From Acidobacteriota bacterium (GTDB lineage: Bacteria; Acidobacteriota; Terriglobia; Acidiferrales; UBA7541): a stretch of 64,000 nucleotides of DNA. The stretch's first letter is position 1. The number at the start of each line of letters is the position of its first letter. The notes below the pieces were generated by a model. It worked only from the letters and a program-made list of their open reading frames with translations. It did no database searches and was not told the origin of the DNA. Shown here in pieces: positions 8,541 to 17,748 of this stretch. The DNA is taken from the NCBI GenBank assembly GCA_021818865.1, contig JAKASX010000005.1, forward strand, positions 16,939 to 80,938. The letters are read 5' to 3'. A program made the position numbers and the translations under genes.

Positions 8541-9946
8541 GCCCCTTTCAAACTTCTCTTTCGCGATCGAGCTCGCGATTGCTTTTGGGAATGGATCGGA
8601 GCCATTCCCGCATTGTGCTTTGGCCTCGAAGCACGTGTGTGTTCGAGCAGCAGACCGCGTTCCAAAAGCCGTTTCGCCTGGGATGCCGCCACATGGAATT
8701 CCAACCCGGATCGTTCCGCGATATCGAGCAGGGAATGACGGCCGTCGGAGAGATTCAGGACCCACAGCATGGCAAGCTCGTCTGCCAAGGGCTGGTTCTG
8801 ACCACCCATTTTTCGGTACAAGCCTCGCTTGCCGAGTTGCGGCTCTCCGAAAGGAAACCGATTGATGTACGTGCGGTTCTCTTCGAGGACATGGAGAATC
8901 GCTAGACATTTCGAATAAGAATCCGCCAAATATTCCGGCCGCACGAAATCCAGGTCGTCGGCCGAAGTGTGGTATTCAGGGAACGTGCCGTGGACGCTGC
9001 GCGAAAATACGCCCACGGGCAAATCGAACCCCGGAGAACAAAATTGCCGTTCGTCGTAGCCATAAGGTGAAAAATCCAGGATTCGACAGTCCGGATCGGC
9101 GTGCCGAAGGACGTGGGCGGCCGCGCGATCGATTTCCGCTTCGCCTCGCCGGCTCTTCTTGTAATGGCAGGAACCCGCGTCTCCCACGTTTGTGACCACG
9201 AGCCCATGCGCTATGCTCGACAATCGGCTGCGATTCCGCGAAAGCCACGCGATCGATCCGATCGTTCCCGGTACGAATAGAAAGACATAGCTGTGGCGCA
9301 AAGGAACACTGGCCAGATGCTCTGCCAGATGCGTTAGCAGGGAAATGCCGGACAAGTTGTCGTTGCACAGTGAGGGGTGGCAAACGTGGCAGGAAAGAAG
9401 AATGGTCTCGCCCGTCTCCCCGGGCAAGCACAGTTCCCCGTAGGTGAGGGCGCCGGGCTCGAGGGAGGAATCAATGCACACCTCATACTCCCCGGGTTTC
9501 CACCCGAGAAGCTCGCGATGCGGTAGGCAGAATCCCCAATTCTCGACGTAGTAAGAGGTCCGGTAAGGAATCCAATCGGGATGCTCGGGCAGCGATTGCA
9601 GATGAGTTTTCAGTTCTTCCAGAGTGAATTTCCCGTGAATGGGCGTACTATAGCCGACCACGTACAAATTGGACCGCGCGAAGTCCAATACCTTTTTTCC
9701 CTGTGGGTCTTTGATGTATGCACCTCGGATGTTCCATTCCCTGGGAATCGTCCAATCCAGCACTTGCGTACCGCTGGGCACCTCATAAATAGTCAGGGGA
9801 ATCTTGCGCCGGAGGATCTCGAGAGTACGCCTCACGCCATCGCCCGTGATGCTCCGGCAGATGGGGTACAGCTGTTCAATCAGCTCATACATGCGCGTGC
9901 CTGCTGCCGCGGCATCAAAATTCTCTCGGATCTCGGCGAGGCTCAT
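8537..9946 (-). CDS. COG4310/DUF4910 protein: aminopeptidase-like domain plus winged helix
   Basis: A 469-residue protein matching the DUF4910/DUF2172/HTH_47 architecture. After an N-terminal segment (MYELIEQLYPICRSITGDG) comes an M28-like metallopeptidase fold with candidate metal ligands in SCHVCHPSLCNDNLSG (about residues 185-200), in YDERQFCSPG (about 298) and in FPEYHTSADD (about 323). A winged-helix-like segment follows (MLWVLNLSDGRHSLLDIAE to LLERGLLLEH, about residues 390-440). This family is repeatedly found beside C-methyltransferases and RmlC-like epimerases in polysaccharide loci, but its reaction is not established. The final 25 residues are basic and look disordered. Confidence 0.82.
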   Translation of the reverse strand: MSLAEIRENFDAAAAGTRMYELIEQLYPICRSITGDGVRRTLEILRRKIPLTIYEVPSGTQVLDWTIPREWNIRGAYIKDPQGKKVLDFARSNLYVVGYSTPIHGKFTLEELKTHLQSLPEHPDWIPYRTSYYVENWGFCLPHRELLGWKPGEYEVCIDSSLEPGALTYGELCLPGETGETILLSCHVCHPSLCNDNLSGISLLTHLAEHLASVPLRHSYVFLFVPGTIGSIAWLSRNRSRLSSIAHGLVVTNVGDAGSCHYKKSRRGEAEIDRAAAHVLRHADPDCRILDFSPYGYDERQFCSPGFDLPVGVFSRSVHGTFPEYHTSADDLDFVRPEYLADSYSKCLAILHVLEENRTYINRFPFGEPQLGKRGLYRKMGGQNQPLADELAMLWVLNLSDGRHSLLDIAERSGLEFHVAASQAKRLLERGLLLEHTRASRPKHNAGMAPIHSQKQSRARSRKRSLKGA

Positions 9947-9958
9947 CGCTGTCTCCGG

Positions 9959-10489
9959 TTACCCGGAAAAATCCGCGTAGTTTCGGTCCTTCTCCGAAAT
10001 GACCCGGATTTCGCCCGGCCATGAAATCCGCAGCCCCGGGTCGTTCCACCGGATTCCTCGAGTGCAAGAGGGTTCGTAGGCATCGCTCATCTGGTAAAAC
10101 ACTTCGGTTTCGTCCCGCAGCGTAAGGAATCCATGAGCGAAATGCTCCGGTATGTAAAGCATGCGGCGATTCTCCAAAGTCAACTTCACTGCCCAGTGCT
10201 GTTTGAACGTGCGCGAACCGCGCCGAAGATCGACGATTACGTCGTAAACCGAGCCTCTGGTGCAGCGCACCAGCTTCGCTTCTGCGTGGGGAGGCGCCTG
10301 GTAATGCAAGCCGCGCAGCGTTCCCGCAGTCTTGTTAAACGAAATGTTCGATTGCACCCACCGCGCCTTGAGGTCGTGTTCGGCGAATTCGCGCTCGCAC
10401 CACGCCCTGGCAAAAAAGCCGCGCTCGTCGTGAATCGGCTCCAATTCCACGACGAATGCGCCGGCCAGTGGCGTCTCAACGAAGGTCAC
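9959..10489 (-). CDS. rfbC: dTDP-4-dehydrorhamnose 3,5-epimerase-like cupin (RmlC/RfbC family)
   Basis: A 176-residue cupin of full RmlC length. The catalytic histidine is His62 in GTLRGLHYQ and the catalytic tyrosine is Tyr132 in VFYQMSDAYEP; the active-site strands AKLVRCTRGSVYDVIVDLR and MLYIPEHFAHGF are intact. RmlC enzymes epimerise 4-keto-6-deoxy nucleotide sugars at C3 and C5. No rmlA, rmlB or rmlD lies in the window, and the gene sits next to a C-methyltransferase and 7 kb from a CDP-glucose synthase. The substrate may therefore be a CDP- or dTDP-linked branched sugar rather than rhamnose. The start overlaps the methyltransferase stop by 4 bases. Confidence 0.85.
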   Translation of the reverse strand: MTFVETPLAGAFVVELEPIHDERGFFARAWCEREFAEHDLKARWVQSNISFNKTAGTLRGLHYQAPPHAEAKLVRCTRGSVYDVIVDLRRGSRTFKQHWAVKLTLENRRMLYIPEHFAHGFLTLRDETEVFYQMSDAYEPSCTRGIRWNDPGLRISWPGEIRVISEKDRNYADFSG

Positions 10490-11784
10490 TCGTATACCCT
10501 CACTTCAGGAATCGGGACGACGAAGCGGCCGCCCCAGCCCTGAATCCCGGACATCTGGCTCATGATCTCTTCCCGGAGGTTCCAGGGAAGGATCAAGACG
10601 TAATCGGGATGCGTTTCGTGAATGCATTCCACGGGATAAATGGGGACGCGGACGCCTGGCAGAAAGCATCCTTGCTTTTCCGGGCTCCGATCAACCGTGT
10701 AATCCAGAAAGTCGGTGCGAATGCCGCAATAATTCAGCAAGGTGTTTCCTTTCGCCGGAGCGCCGTACGCGGCCACCGACTTCCCTTGCCGTTTCGCCGC
10801 GATCAGAAACTCCAGCAGTTTCCGTTTCGCCTCTTTCACGCGTTCAGCAAAGCCCTTGTAGGTTCCGATGTTCTGCAGTGCGAATTCCTCTTCTCGTTTT
10901 CTAAGGCCGATGACCCGCTCGCTCACCGGCCCATCCACGAACTCCGTCCGGCGGGCATAAATCCGCAGCGAACCTCCGTGCGTCGGCAGTTCGTCCAGGT
11001 CCATAATCGTCAAGCCATGGGGGGCGAATGCGCGCTCCACGCTGAGAAGTGAAAAATAAGAAAAATGCTCGTGGTAGATGGTATCGAACTGATTCCCTTC
11101 CAATAGCCGCAGAAGATGGGGAAACTCCAGCGTGGCGACCCCGGTCGGTTTCAGCAGAATTTGCAAGCCGGCCACAAAATCGTTCAGGGCGGGCGCGTGC
11201 GCGAGAACGTTGTTTGCCACCACAAGATCGGCGGCTAGATCGCCCGCAAGCAACTCCCGGGCCAGTGAAGCACCGAAAAACTTCACTAGCGTCGGGATTC
11301 CCTTGCGCATCGCCGACTCGGCCACATTCGCCGCCGGTTCAATCCCCAGCACGGGAATGCTTCGGGCCACGAAATACTGAAGCAAGTAACCGTCGTTGCT
11401 CGCAATTTCGACCACCTGGCTCGCCCCGCTCAGATCGAAACGCTCGGTTGCCATTTCCACGTAATTCCGTGAGTGTTCGAGCCAGCTATCGGAGTAAGAG
11501 GAGAAGTACGCGTAGTCGCTGAAGATCTCCGCCGGAGAAACCGCTTCTTCCAGCTGCACCAGGAAGCACTCCGGACAAACATAGACGCGCAGCGGATAGA
11601 ACGGTTCGGGAAGACGCAATCCGCCGGGCTTGACATAGGAATTCGCCAGCGGCGAAACGCCCAGGTCAAGAAACGCGTCGCCGAGGGGAGTTCCGCACAC
11701 CCGGCACAACGGCGTGCGGCGGCTTGTATGTGGTGCCCGCTGCGGCGTGCCAACAAATTGATTGGCCGTTCTTTGGCATGTCAT
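10486..11784 (-). CDS. SAM-dependent sugar C-methyltransferase (TylCIII/NovU-like)
   Basis: A 432-residue methyltransferase with the three-part plan of sugar C-3 methyltransferases. A zinc-binding head has Cys27, Cys30, Cys70 and Cys73 (CRVC and CPEC). A class I SAM domain follows, with VVEIASNDGYLLQYF and GIEPAANVA, then NNVLAHAPALNDF. A C-terminal domain contains YGAPAKGNTLLNYCG and the closing WNLREEIM. The signature HEHFSYFS around residue 240 is typical of this family. It should add a methyl group to the carbon skeleton of a keto-deoxysugar nucleotide, giving a branched sugar. The downstream RmlC-like gene overlaps by 4 bases, which supports a shared pathway. Confidence 0.87.
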   Translation of the reverse strand: MTCQRTANQFVGTPQRAPHTSRRTPLCRVCGTPLGDAFLDLGVSPLANSYVKPGGLRLPEPFYPLRVYVCPECFLVQLEEAVSPAEIFSDYAYFSSYSDSWLEHSRNYVEMATERFDLSGASQVVEIASNDGYLLQYFVARSIPVLGIEPAANVAESAMRKGIPTLVKFFGASLARELLAGDLAADLVVANNVLAHAPALNDFVAGLQILLKPTGVATLEFPHLLRLLEGNQFDTIYHEHFSYFSLLSVERAFAPHGLTIMDLDELPTHGGSLRIYARRTEFVDGPVSERVIGLRKREEEFALQNIGTYKGFAERVKEAKRKLLEFLIAAKRQGKSVAAYGAPAKGNTLLNYCGIRTDFLDYTVDRSPEKQGCFLPGVRVPIYPVECIHETHPDYVLILPWNLREEIMSQMSGIQGWGGRFVVPIPEVRVYE

Positions 11785-11796
11785 CAGATTCCCTCG

Positions 11797-13113
11797 TCAA
11801 TCCCCCCACGCACGCGGTAAGGCTGGCTGGCAGTGGCGTTCCGAGTGAGATTCCGGAACGTCAGTCCTTGCCTCGATATCGAGCATGCGAAGCGCGTGAG
11901 TTACGGCCGATCGCAGTTCATACCTTTCCACCACCGTCTCGCGGGCGCGTGCGCCCATTCGTGCTCTCTCACCGGGGCTCATCCGGATCGCCTTGGCGAG
12001 CCCGTCAAAGATTCCGCGGTCGCTGATTTCCACGAGAAAGCCGTTCTCTCCATCGGTGATGATTTGACTTGGACCTGCCGTCCGCGTGGAGACGCATACA
12101 AGGCCGGCAGCCATGGCCTCGATGAGCGCAATCCCAAATCCTTCGTTGTCGCTCGGAAGTACGTGAATGTCACTAGCTTGCAGGAGCGGGACCACCTCCT
12201 GCACTTGTCCAAGAAGGCAAACTCTCTGGGAGACGTCCCTCCCGTTGACGCAACGGACGGCAGCTTCCATTTCAGGACGCAAGGGCCCGTCGCCTGCTAG
12301 CAAAAGGCGGAGATTGGGATAAGTCGGCGCCATTGCGAGGAAGGCGTTCAAAAGACGGTCGATCCGCTTCTCGCGGCTGAATCGTGCAACGCAAACAATC
12401 ACCACGTCCGAAAGGGGGATGTTGTGGCGTTCACGCCAGTGCCGACGCATGGAAGGAGATGGTGCAAAACGGAGTGTGTCCACACCATGAGGGATAATCC
12501 CCATTTTCTTCCGCGGATAGCCGTAATAAGACACCTCGCGGTCCAGCACGATCTGGCTGGCCGCCAGAATCCTTTTGGATAAACCGGCCCTCATTCGCCA
12601 GGGCCAGACCGATGGCCAAACTTGTCTGTACCACCACAGCCCGGTGCCGGGAATGACGCCCCAGTGGAGACGGGTGGTCTTTGCCGGCGGACCCTCCAGC
12701 AAGGCCGAATGTTCCGTCATATATACGTGGCCCCTCGAGACAAGGTAGGCGGCAAGAACGCAGGCTAGAGGCATGCTGTAGAAATACCCCTGCATCATAA
12801 CGACCTGATCTGGCCGCAAGCGACGAAGGAGACGAAGCCACGGTCGGAAAAATTCCCAGAACCCCCCTTTGGCCAGGTCATCCTTCCCTCGCAGGGGGTT
12901 TCCCGAACCAAAAATAGAGTCCGCCTGCACTTGAGACAGCGCCACAACCTTCGCTGGGATACCCGCACTCTTGATCCTTTCGGAAAACACATCCACCGGA
13001 CTCACAACGTAGACTTCATTCCTCGAGTAATCGATCTGACTTAACCAATCGAGCAGTCGCCGTTCGGCACCGCCGAACGAGTAAGCTCTACGAACAAACA
13101 GAATGCGTTTCAC
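11797..13113 (-). CDS. GT4-family (GT-B) glycosyltransferase, GTG start
   Basis: A 438-residue retaining glycosyltransferase. It begins with KRILFVRRAYSFGGAERRL, the acceptor-side glycine loop of GT4 enzymes. The donor domain has VCVARFSREKRIDRLLNAF (about residue 235) and the E-x7-E motif in SDNEGFGIALIEAMAAG (about residue 335). I chose the GTG at 13113 because AGGAAG precedes it by 6 bases and the conserved N-terminus starts right there. This start lies 26 bases inside the upstream gene. No membrane segment is apparent beyond a hydrophobic patch near residue 100. Donor and acceptor are unknown. Confidence 0.88.
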   Translation of the reverse strand: MKRILFVRRAYSFGGAERRLLDWLSQIDYSRNEVYVVSPVDVFSERIKSAGIPAKVVALSQVQADSIFGSGNPLRGKDDLAKGGFWEFFRPWLRLLRRLRPDQVVMMQGYFYSMPLACVLAAYLVSRGHVYMTEHSALLEGPPAKTTRLHWGVIPGTGLWWYRQVWPSVWPWRMRAGLSKRILAASQIVLDREVSYYGYPRKKMGIIPHGVDTLRFAPSPSMRRHWRERHNIPLSDVVIVCVARFSREKRIDRLLNAFLAMAPTYPNLRLLLAGDGPLRPEMEAAVRCVNGRDVSQRVCLLGQVQEVVPLLQASDIHVLPSDNEGFGIALIEAMAAGLVCVSTRTAGPSQIITDGENGFLVEISDRGIFDGLAKAIRMSPGERARMGARARETVVERYELRSAVTHALRMLDIEARTDVPESHSERHCQPALPRAWGD

Positions 13114-14350
13114 GCTTCTCTTCCTCAGCAACCGCTGGCTGTTTGGAAACCGCGTCGCACGCGCCCTTCGACGCCTGTTTTTCGATCGCCGACCGATAAA
13201 TCTCCACAAGCCGCGATCCGATGACCGCCGTATCGAACCTTCGCGCATTCACACGGCCATTCCGGCCCAGTTCCAACCGCAGCTGCGGTTCGCGAATCAG
13301 TTCCTCAATCGCGTCCGCAAGCGCAACGGGATCCCGTGGCGGAACCAAACGGCCGGTTTTACCCTCCTGCACCGCCTCCGGAATCCCACCGATTTGGCTG
13401 GCTACGATCGGCACTCCGGCAGCCTGCGCTTCCATCAGCACACCCCCAGCCCCCTCGTTCACGCTTGGCAAAACGAAGATATCGGCGCGACGGTAATATT
13501 TGGGCATTTCGCTGGGGTTTTTCATCCCAAGCAGGTGAACCGTCTGCTGTAGTCCGAGATCCTCGATGGCCTTCTCCAGGGCGGGGCGCTCGTCACCCTC
13601 CCCAACGATGTCGTAGGTGAATGGGAGCCCGCGACGTCTCAATTCATGCGCGGCATGGACGGCATACAGCAGACCTTTCTTCCAATGCAGCCTTGCCACG
13701 GTGAACAACCGGCAGGGCGTTCCGCACTCCTCACGTTCGCGCTCGAACGCCGCGCACGGCACTTCCGGAGGCAGGATGTGTATTTCTGCCCGGGTCCTCG
13801 TGCGTCTCACAAATTCATCCCGCAAATATCCGCAGGCAGCGATGAGTTCCTCGCTTTCCGGGGGAATCAGCTGTAAATAGGCGGGTATTCGCGCCCGATC
13901 GGCCGACGTCACGTCGCTCCCGAGTAACGACACCACCGCCGGGATCCCTGCTACGTCTCGCACGCCGAGGATAGGTATCAAGTTGCCCGCGAAATGCACG
14001 TGCAGTACATCGATTTTGCGCTTCGCGATTTGCAGGTAGCGAATCAGCCGATCCAGCCGGCCCGATCCCGGATACCGTTTGTTCCTGGCTCTGGCGCAGA
14101 TGCGCACGGTCGAAACGGGAGCGGAGATGAAAGCATGCAATACGGAGAGCGCGCAGCGCGGTCTCCCTCGCCCGTTCCGCTGAAGACTCACGATGGCCGG
14201 GTTCGTCGCCATGCTGTTTTGTTTGCCCGTGCGAGATATCATCTGAAACACAACCACCTCGTGCCCTTGCGCCAGAAGAAACTCGACTTTTCGAGATACG
14301 AAGGTCTCCGAAGGTTCCGGGTAACTTCCGATGACGAAGCCTATTCGCAT
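13088..14350 (-). CDS. GT4-family (GT-B) glycosyltransferase
   Basis: A 420-residue enzyme. The start MRIGFVIGSYPEPSETFVSR is the typical N-terminus of colanic-acid WcaL-like transferases. The donor domain shows LFTVARLHWKKGLLYAV (about residue 220) and the E-x7-E segment PSVNEGAGGVLMEAQAAG (about 300), followed by IVASQIGGIPEAV and the loop GKTGRLVPPRDP. The C-terminal 25 residues are charged and run across the start of the next gene (26-base overlap). It is cytoplasmic and probably peripheral at the membrane. Its position directly downstream of the ABC exporter genes suggests that it builds the exported glycan. Confidence 0.88.
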   Translation of the reverse strand: MRIGFVIGSYPEPSETFVSRKVEFLLAQGHEVVVFQMISRTGKQNSMATNPAIVSLQRNGRGRPRCALSVLHAFISAPVSTVRICARARNKRYPGSGRLDRLIRYLQIAKRKIDVLHVHFAGNLIPILGVRDVAGIPAVVSLLGSDVTSADRARIPAYLQLIPPESEELIAACGYLRDEFVRRTRTRAEIHILPPEVPCAAFEREREECGTPCRLFTVARLHWKKGLLYAVHAAHELRRRGLPFTYDIVGEGDERPALEKAIEDLGLQQTVHLLGMKNPSEMPKYYRRADIFVLPSVNEGAGGVLMEAQAAGVPIVASQIGGIPEAVQEGKTGRLVPPRDPVALADAIEELIREPQLRLELGRNGRVNARRFDTAVIGSRLVEIYRSAIEKQASKGACDAVSKQPAVAEEEKRETHSVCS

Positions 14351-14396
14351 TGTGAAGATCGGACGCCATCGCAGTCTCGCAGCTCGCTTCCGCAGC

Positions 14397-15692
14397 TTAC
14401 GAGCCTGCCGACGGCATCAGCCTCCAGTGGTGATTCAGGACCACCACTCCATTCCATGGCGATCGGCCGGTTCCGTAAAAATCCGATTCCACAATCTGCA
14501 GCCTCATCGCGTCTTCCACGGCGTCCACCGTGGTCATCGCCCCCAGAATCAGCGAGGTCTTCACGATATATTCGCCGGGAACGAAAGGAAGCGACGGCAG
14601 GTCGCAGACGAACACCTGTTCGCCCTTTCTCGCTTCGTAGACGCGCGTTGGCTCGAAAAGCGTGTTAGCCGTAAATACCCTTTGGCCGAGCAAATTATCG
14701 AATCCAACGTTGATGTGAAAATCGGCGGTTGGCTTCTCCAGACGGAACGTGATGCGAAGCGTAAGCGGGGCACCGAGCGGGAGTCCTCCGGTCAATGGCC
14801 TGCCGGCGCTGAAGACTTCCAATTTCTGAAGCAAGGGCCGGGGGTATTCGGGCCGCCTCGTGCACGTGGTCAGATCGACCACGTGACTCTCCCGCTGCTG
14901 CCGGTTGCCGGAAGCCGATGTGATGTAGCGTTTGATCGCGGACTTGGCATCGCCCACGAATTCGATCTTGCCGTGGCGCAGGAACAAGCATTGTTCGCAG
15001 AGATTCTCTATGGAAGCCATGTTGTGGCTCACGAAAAGTACCGTGCGTCCGCCGTGGGTCACTTCGCTGATCTTGCCCAGGCACTTGTTCTGAAAGGCGA
15101 CGTCGCCAACGCTCAGGACTTCGTCGATGATCAGGATTTCCGGCTCCAGGTGCGCCGCCACCGCGAAGGCCAGGCGCACAAACATGCCGCTCGAGTAATG
15201 TTTCACCGGGGTATCCAGAAATTCTTCGATCTCCGAAAACGTGACGATTTCGTCGAATTTTCTCCGGATTTCCTCTTTGCTCATGCCCAGGATTGCACCG
15301 TTTAGAAAGATGTTTTCCCGGCCGGTGAGCTCCCCATGGAATCCGGTGCCCACCTCAAGCAGCGCCCGCACCCGTCCGCGAATCTCGGCAAAACCCATGG
15401 TCGGCTCGGTAATGCGGGAAAGAATCTTCAGTAGGGTGCTCTTGCCGGCGCCGTTGCTCCCGATGACCCCGACGACTTCGCCGTGGCGAACGTCGAAAGA
15501 AACTTCCTTTAGCGCCCAAATCTTGTCGCGTTCCGCCGACAAACGCGTATTTCCTTGGCGGCCTCCCAAGCGACGAAAAGGAGCTCTCATGGCTCCTAGC
15601 AGCGCGTCTCGCAGAGTAAAATAGCCGGGCTGCCGCTCTCCGATCCGATACTGCTTGCTCAATCCCTCGACGTGAATCGCAAATTCACTCAT
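14397..15692 (-). CDS. wzt: ABC transporter ATPase for polysaccharide export, Wzt type with C-terminal glycan-binding domain
   Basis: A 431-residue ATPase. The nucleotide-binding domain has Walker A GSNGAGKST (residues 78-86), the degenerate signature YSSGM usual in Wzt/TagH proteins (about 166) and Walker B ILIIDEVLSVGD (about 187), with FVSHNMASI as the switch histidine region. Residues from about 270 to the end form an extra beta-rich domain (LTLRITFRLEKP, FVPGEYIVKTSLIL, FYGTGRSPWNG), as in O-antigen Wzt proteins that recognise a modified terminal sugar before export. It pairs with the permease gene just upstream. The domain implies that a chain-terminal modification controls export; methylation by the nearby enzyme acts on the precursor sugar and is not necessarily that cap. 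Confidence 0.9.
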   Translation of the reverse strand: MSEFAIHVEGLSKQYRIGERQPGYFTLRDALLGAMRAPFRRLGGRQGNTRLSAERDKIWALKEVSFDVRHGEVVGVIGSNGAGKSTLLKILSRITEPTMGFAEIRGRVRALLEVGTGFHGELTGRENIFLNGAILGMSKEEIRRKFDEIVTFSEIEEFLDTPVKHYSSGMFVRLAFAVAAHLEPEILIIDEVLSVGDVAFQNKCLGKISEVTHGGRTVLFVSHNMASIENLCEQCLFLRHGKIEFVGDAKSAIKRYITSASGNRQQRESHVVDLTTCTRRPEYPRPLLQKLEVFSAGRPLTGGLPLGAPLTLRITFRLEKPTADFHINVGFDNLLGQRVFTANTLFEPTRVYEARKGEQVFVCDLPSLPFVPGEYIVKTSLILGAMTTVDAVEDAMRLQIVESDFYGTGRSPWNGVVVLNHHWRLMPSAGS

Positions 15693-15707
15693 GAATCGCC
15701 CTAAATC

Positions 15708-16589
15708 CTAAATAATGTCCGCAAAATGCCGCTCCGTCCGGCGGAAGTAGATCGCGCCACTCAGCAGCAGGGCCGCCACCACCACGCAGCAAGTTCCCAG
15801 TTTTCCCAGCGAGAGGGTTGGCGTGCCCAGAAGCGCCCAACGAAAGCCTTCGATGCTGCCCGTCATCGGATTCAGCGCGTATAGAAATTGCCAGCGTGCA
15901 GGCAGAAGACTGCTCGGGTAAATCACCGGCGTTACAAAAAACCAGATTTGAATCAGAAAGGGAGTCACGTACCCGATGTCGCGGAACCGAACGTTCAACG
16001 CCGCCAGCCAGAGGCCAGTCCCGAGCGCGGTCCCCGTGGCCAGCGCGACGAAAATCGGCACCAACACAACGTGCCAACTGGGAGCGAATTTGTAGTACCA
16101 CATCATCAGCAGCAGTAGCGCGAACGCTGGAATGTAGTCGGCAAAGCACGCTGCCACCCTGGCCAGCGGCACCGCCATCCGCGGAAAGTAGACCTTCTTG
16201 ATCAGGCCTGCATTGCTCAGCAACCCGTCCGACGCACGCCCTGTCGCCGAAGCGAAAAACGTCCACTGCACCAGCGCTGCAAAGGCGAAGATCGGATACG
16301 GAATGCCATCCGATGGGAGTTTCGCCAGCCTCCCGAAGACAGCGCTGAAAATCAGCATGGTGATCAACGGTTGCAAAACAGCCCAGCCGGCGCCCAGAAG
16401 CGTCTGCTTGTAGCGCACCTTCACGTCCCGCCACGTGAGGAAATACAGCAGTTCACGGTGCTCCCACAACTCGCGGAGTTGAAGTGATATCCACCCACGA
16501 GAGGCTTCAATGCGAACGACCGGAGTCTCTTTTTCCCCGGCAAATCCAGGTGCCGCTATCGTCCGTTCATTGGCTTCGAGGACCGGCAT
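15708..16589 (-). CDS. wzm: ABC-2 type polysaccharide export permease (Wzm type)
   Basis: A 293-residue permease from the ATG at 16589 (AAGGCGG upstream; an in-frame ATG at 16631 would overlap the previous gene by 29 bases). A cytosolic head ends with ELWEHRELLYFLTWRDVKVRYKQTLLGAGWA, the family signature before the first membrane helix. About six membrane helices follow, with ALNVRFRDIGYVTPFLIQ as the conserved cytoplasmic loop and LNPMTG near the last pair. It forms the channel with the Wzt ATPase encoded 15 bases downstream and moves lipid-linked glycan across the inner membrane. Confidence 0.9.
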   Translation of the reverse strand: MPVLEANERTIAAPGFAGEKETPVVRIEASRGWISLQLRELWEHRELLYFLTWRDVKVRYKQTLLGAGWAVLQPLITMLIFSAVFGRLAKLPSDGIPYPIFAFAALVQWTFFASATGRASDGLLSNAGLIKKVYFPRMAVPLARVAACFADYIPAFALLLLMMWYYKFAPSWHVVLVPIFVALATGTALGTGLWLAALNVRFRDIGYVTPFLIQIWFFVTPVIYPSSLLPARWQFLYALNPMTGSIEGFRWALLGTPTLSLGKLGTCCVVVAALLLSGAIYFRRTERHFADII

Positions 16590-16602
16590 ATTCTTGGCCG
16601 CC

Positions 16603-17748
16603 TTACAAAGTGCCGCCTGCGGCGCGTTCATGGGCGCCTGTTCCGAGCACTACCGTCAACCCCGAGCTTCTTTCGTTTCCCGCGGTGCGCTCGATCCGCG
16701 CGTCATCGGCCCAACACAAGTCCGGGGTCAAGCGTCCCTGCGAGCGGAGATCCGCCAGGACTTTCAACCGGATCAGCTGTGAATTGCGGAAATCCGCGTC
16801 GCGGAAACCCATGGATTCCAAACTGTCTCGCAGTTCGGCGATCGTGGCCTTCAAATCGGATTGCGGCTGGTGGCAGGGAGCCAATTCGCGAAACAGCGAA
16901 AAATCCACTCGATAGGAGCGGCGATCAGGCTGCGCCGAGCGATTGATCGACACCTCCACGCCGGGAATGACTTCCGCCACGGTTTCCGCCAGATCCTTGA
17001 CCTGAAGGTTCCAGGCATCGGAGCCGGCGTTGACGATCAGAAAATTTCCGCTGGCGCCCGCCTCGCGGCCAACGGCCCATTCGATGGCACGCGCCATGTC
17101 GCGCACGTGGATCAGCGGCCGCCAAGGCGATCCGTCGCTGAGTACGCTGATTCGCTGCGAGGCCATTGCGCCCGCGACAAAGTCGTTCAGCACAAGGTCC
17201 AGCCGCAAACGCGGACTCATTCCGCAGGCTGTCCCGAAACGCAGGCAAGTCACCCGAAACGAATCGTCCGCTTCCGCCGCCAGCGCGCTTTCCGCCAGTA
17301 CTTTCGAGCGCGCGTAGACCGTCAGCGGATTCACTTCCGAGTGCTCCGTTCGCGCACCCGATTCCGCGAAGCCGTAGACACTGCAACTTGACGCGAGAAC
17401 GAACATACGGGCGCCTGCCCGCTTCGCCGCACGGGCCAAACGAAAAGCTGCATGGTAGTTCACGTCCAGCGTGGCCTGCTCGAATTGCTGGCCCATGGGA
17501 TCGTTCGAAATGGCGGCCAGGTACACCACCGCGTCCGCGTTCGCAAGCGCGGCCTCGGGGGGCGTCCGCACGTCGCCGAAGTACTGCACGTCGAGCGAGC
17601 ATTCTGGCAGTTGGCGGGCGTTCGTCAGGCAGTGGGAAAAATAGCCCATGTCGAGTCCCGCGATCGCCGCCTGAGGATAAGCCCGGCGCAGCTGACGCAC
17701 CACGCCGGGGCCGACGTAGCCCATGTTTCCCGTGACCAGGATTTTCAT
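16603..17748 (-). CDS. NAD-dependent epimerase/dehydratase (extended SDR) linked to CDP-glucose synthase
   Basis: A 381-residue extended SDR with Rossmann motif VTGNMGYVGPGVV (residues 5-17), active-site serine region LASSCSVYG and the YARSK catalytic pair near residue 148. The C-terminal domain holds the SPWRPLIHVRDMARAI segment typical of sugar-nucleotide SDRs. The start overlaps the cytidylyltransferase stop by 4 bases (17745-17748), so the two are probably translated together and act on the same CDP-sugar. It does not carry the GxTGFKG opening of RfbG, so I would not call it CDP-glucose 4,6-dehydratase. The exact reaction is unknown. Confidence 0.83.
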   Translation of the reverse strand: MKILVTGNMGYVGPGVVRQLRRAYPQAAIAGLDMGYFSHCLTNARQLPECSLDVQYFGDVRTPPEAALANADAVVYLAAISNDPMGQQFEQATLDVNYHAAFRLARAAKRAGARMFVLASSCSVYGFAESGARTEHSEVNPLTVYARSKVLAESALAAEADDSFRVTCLRFGTACGMSPRLRLDLVLNDFVAGAMASQRISVLSDGSPWRPLIHVRDMARAIEWAVGREAGASGNFLIVNAGSDAWNLQVKDLAETVAEVIPGVEVSINRSAQPDRRSYRVDFSLFRELAPCHQPQSDLKATIAELRDSLESMGFRDADFRNSQLIRLKVLADLRSQGRLTPDLCWADDARIERTAGNERSSGLTVVLGTGAHERAAGGTL

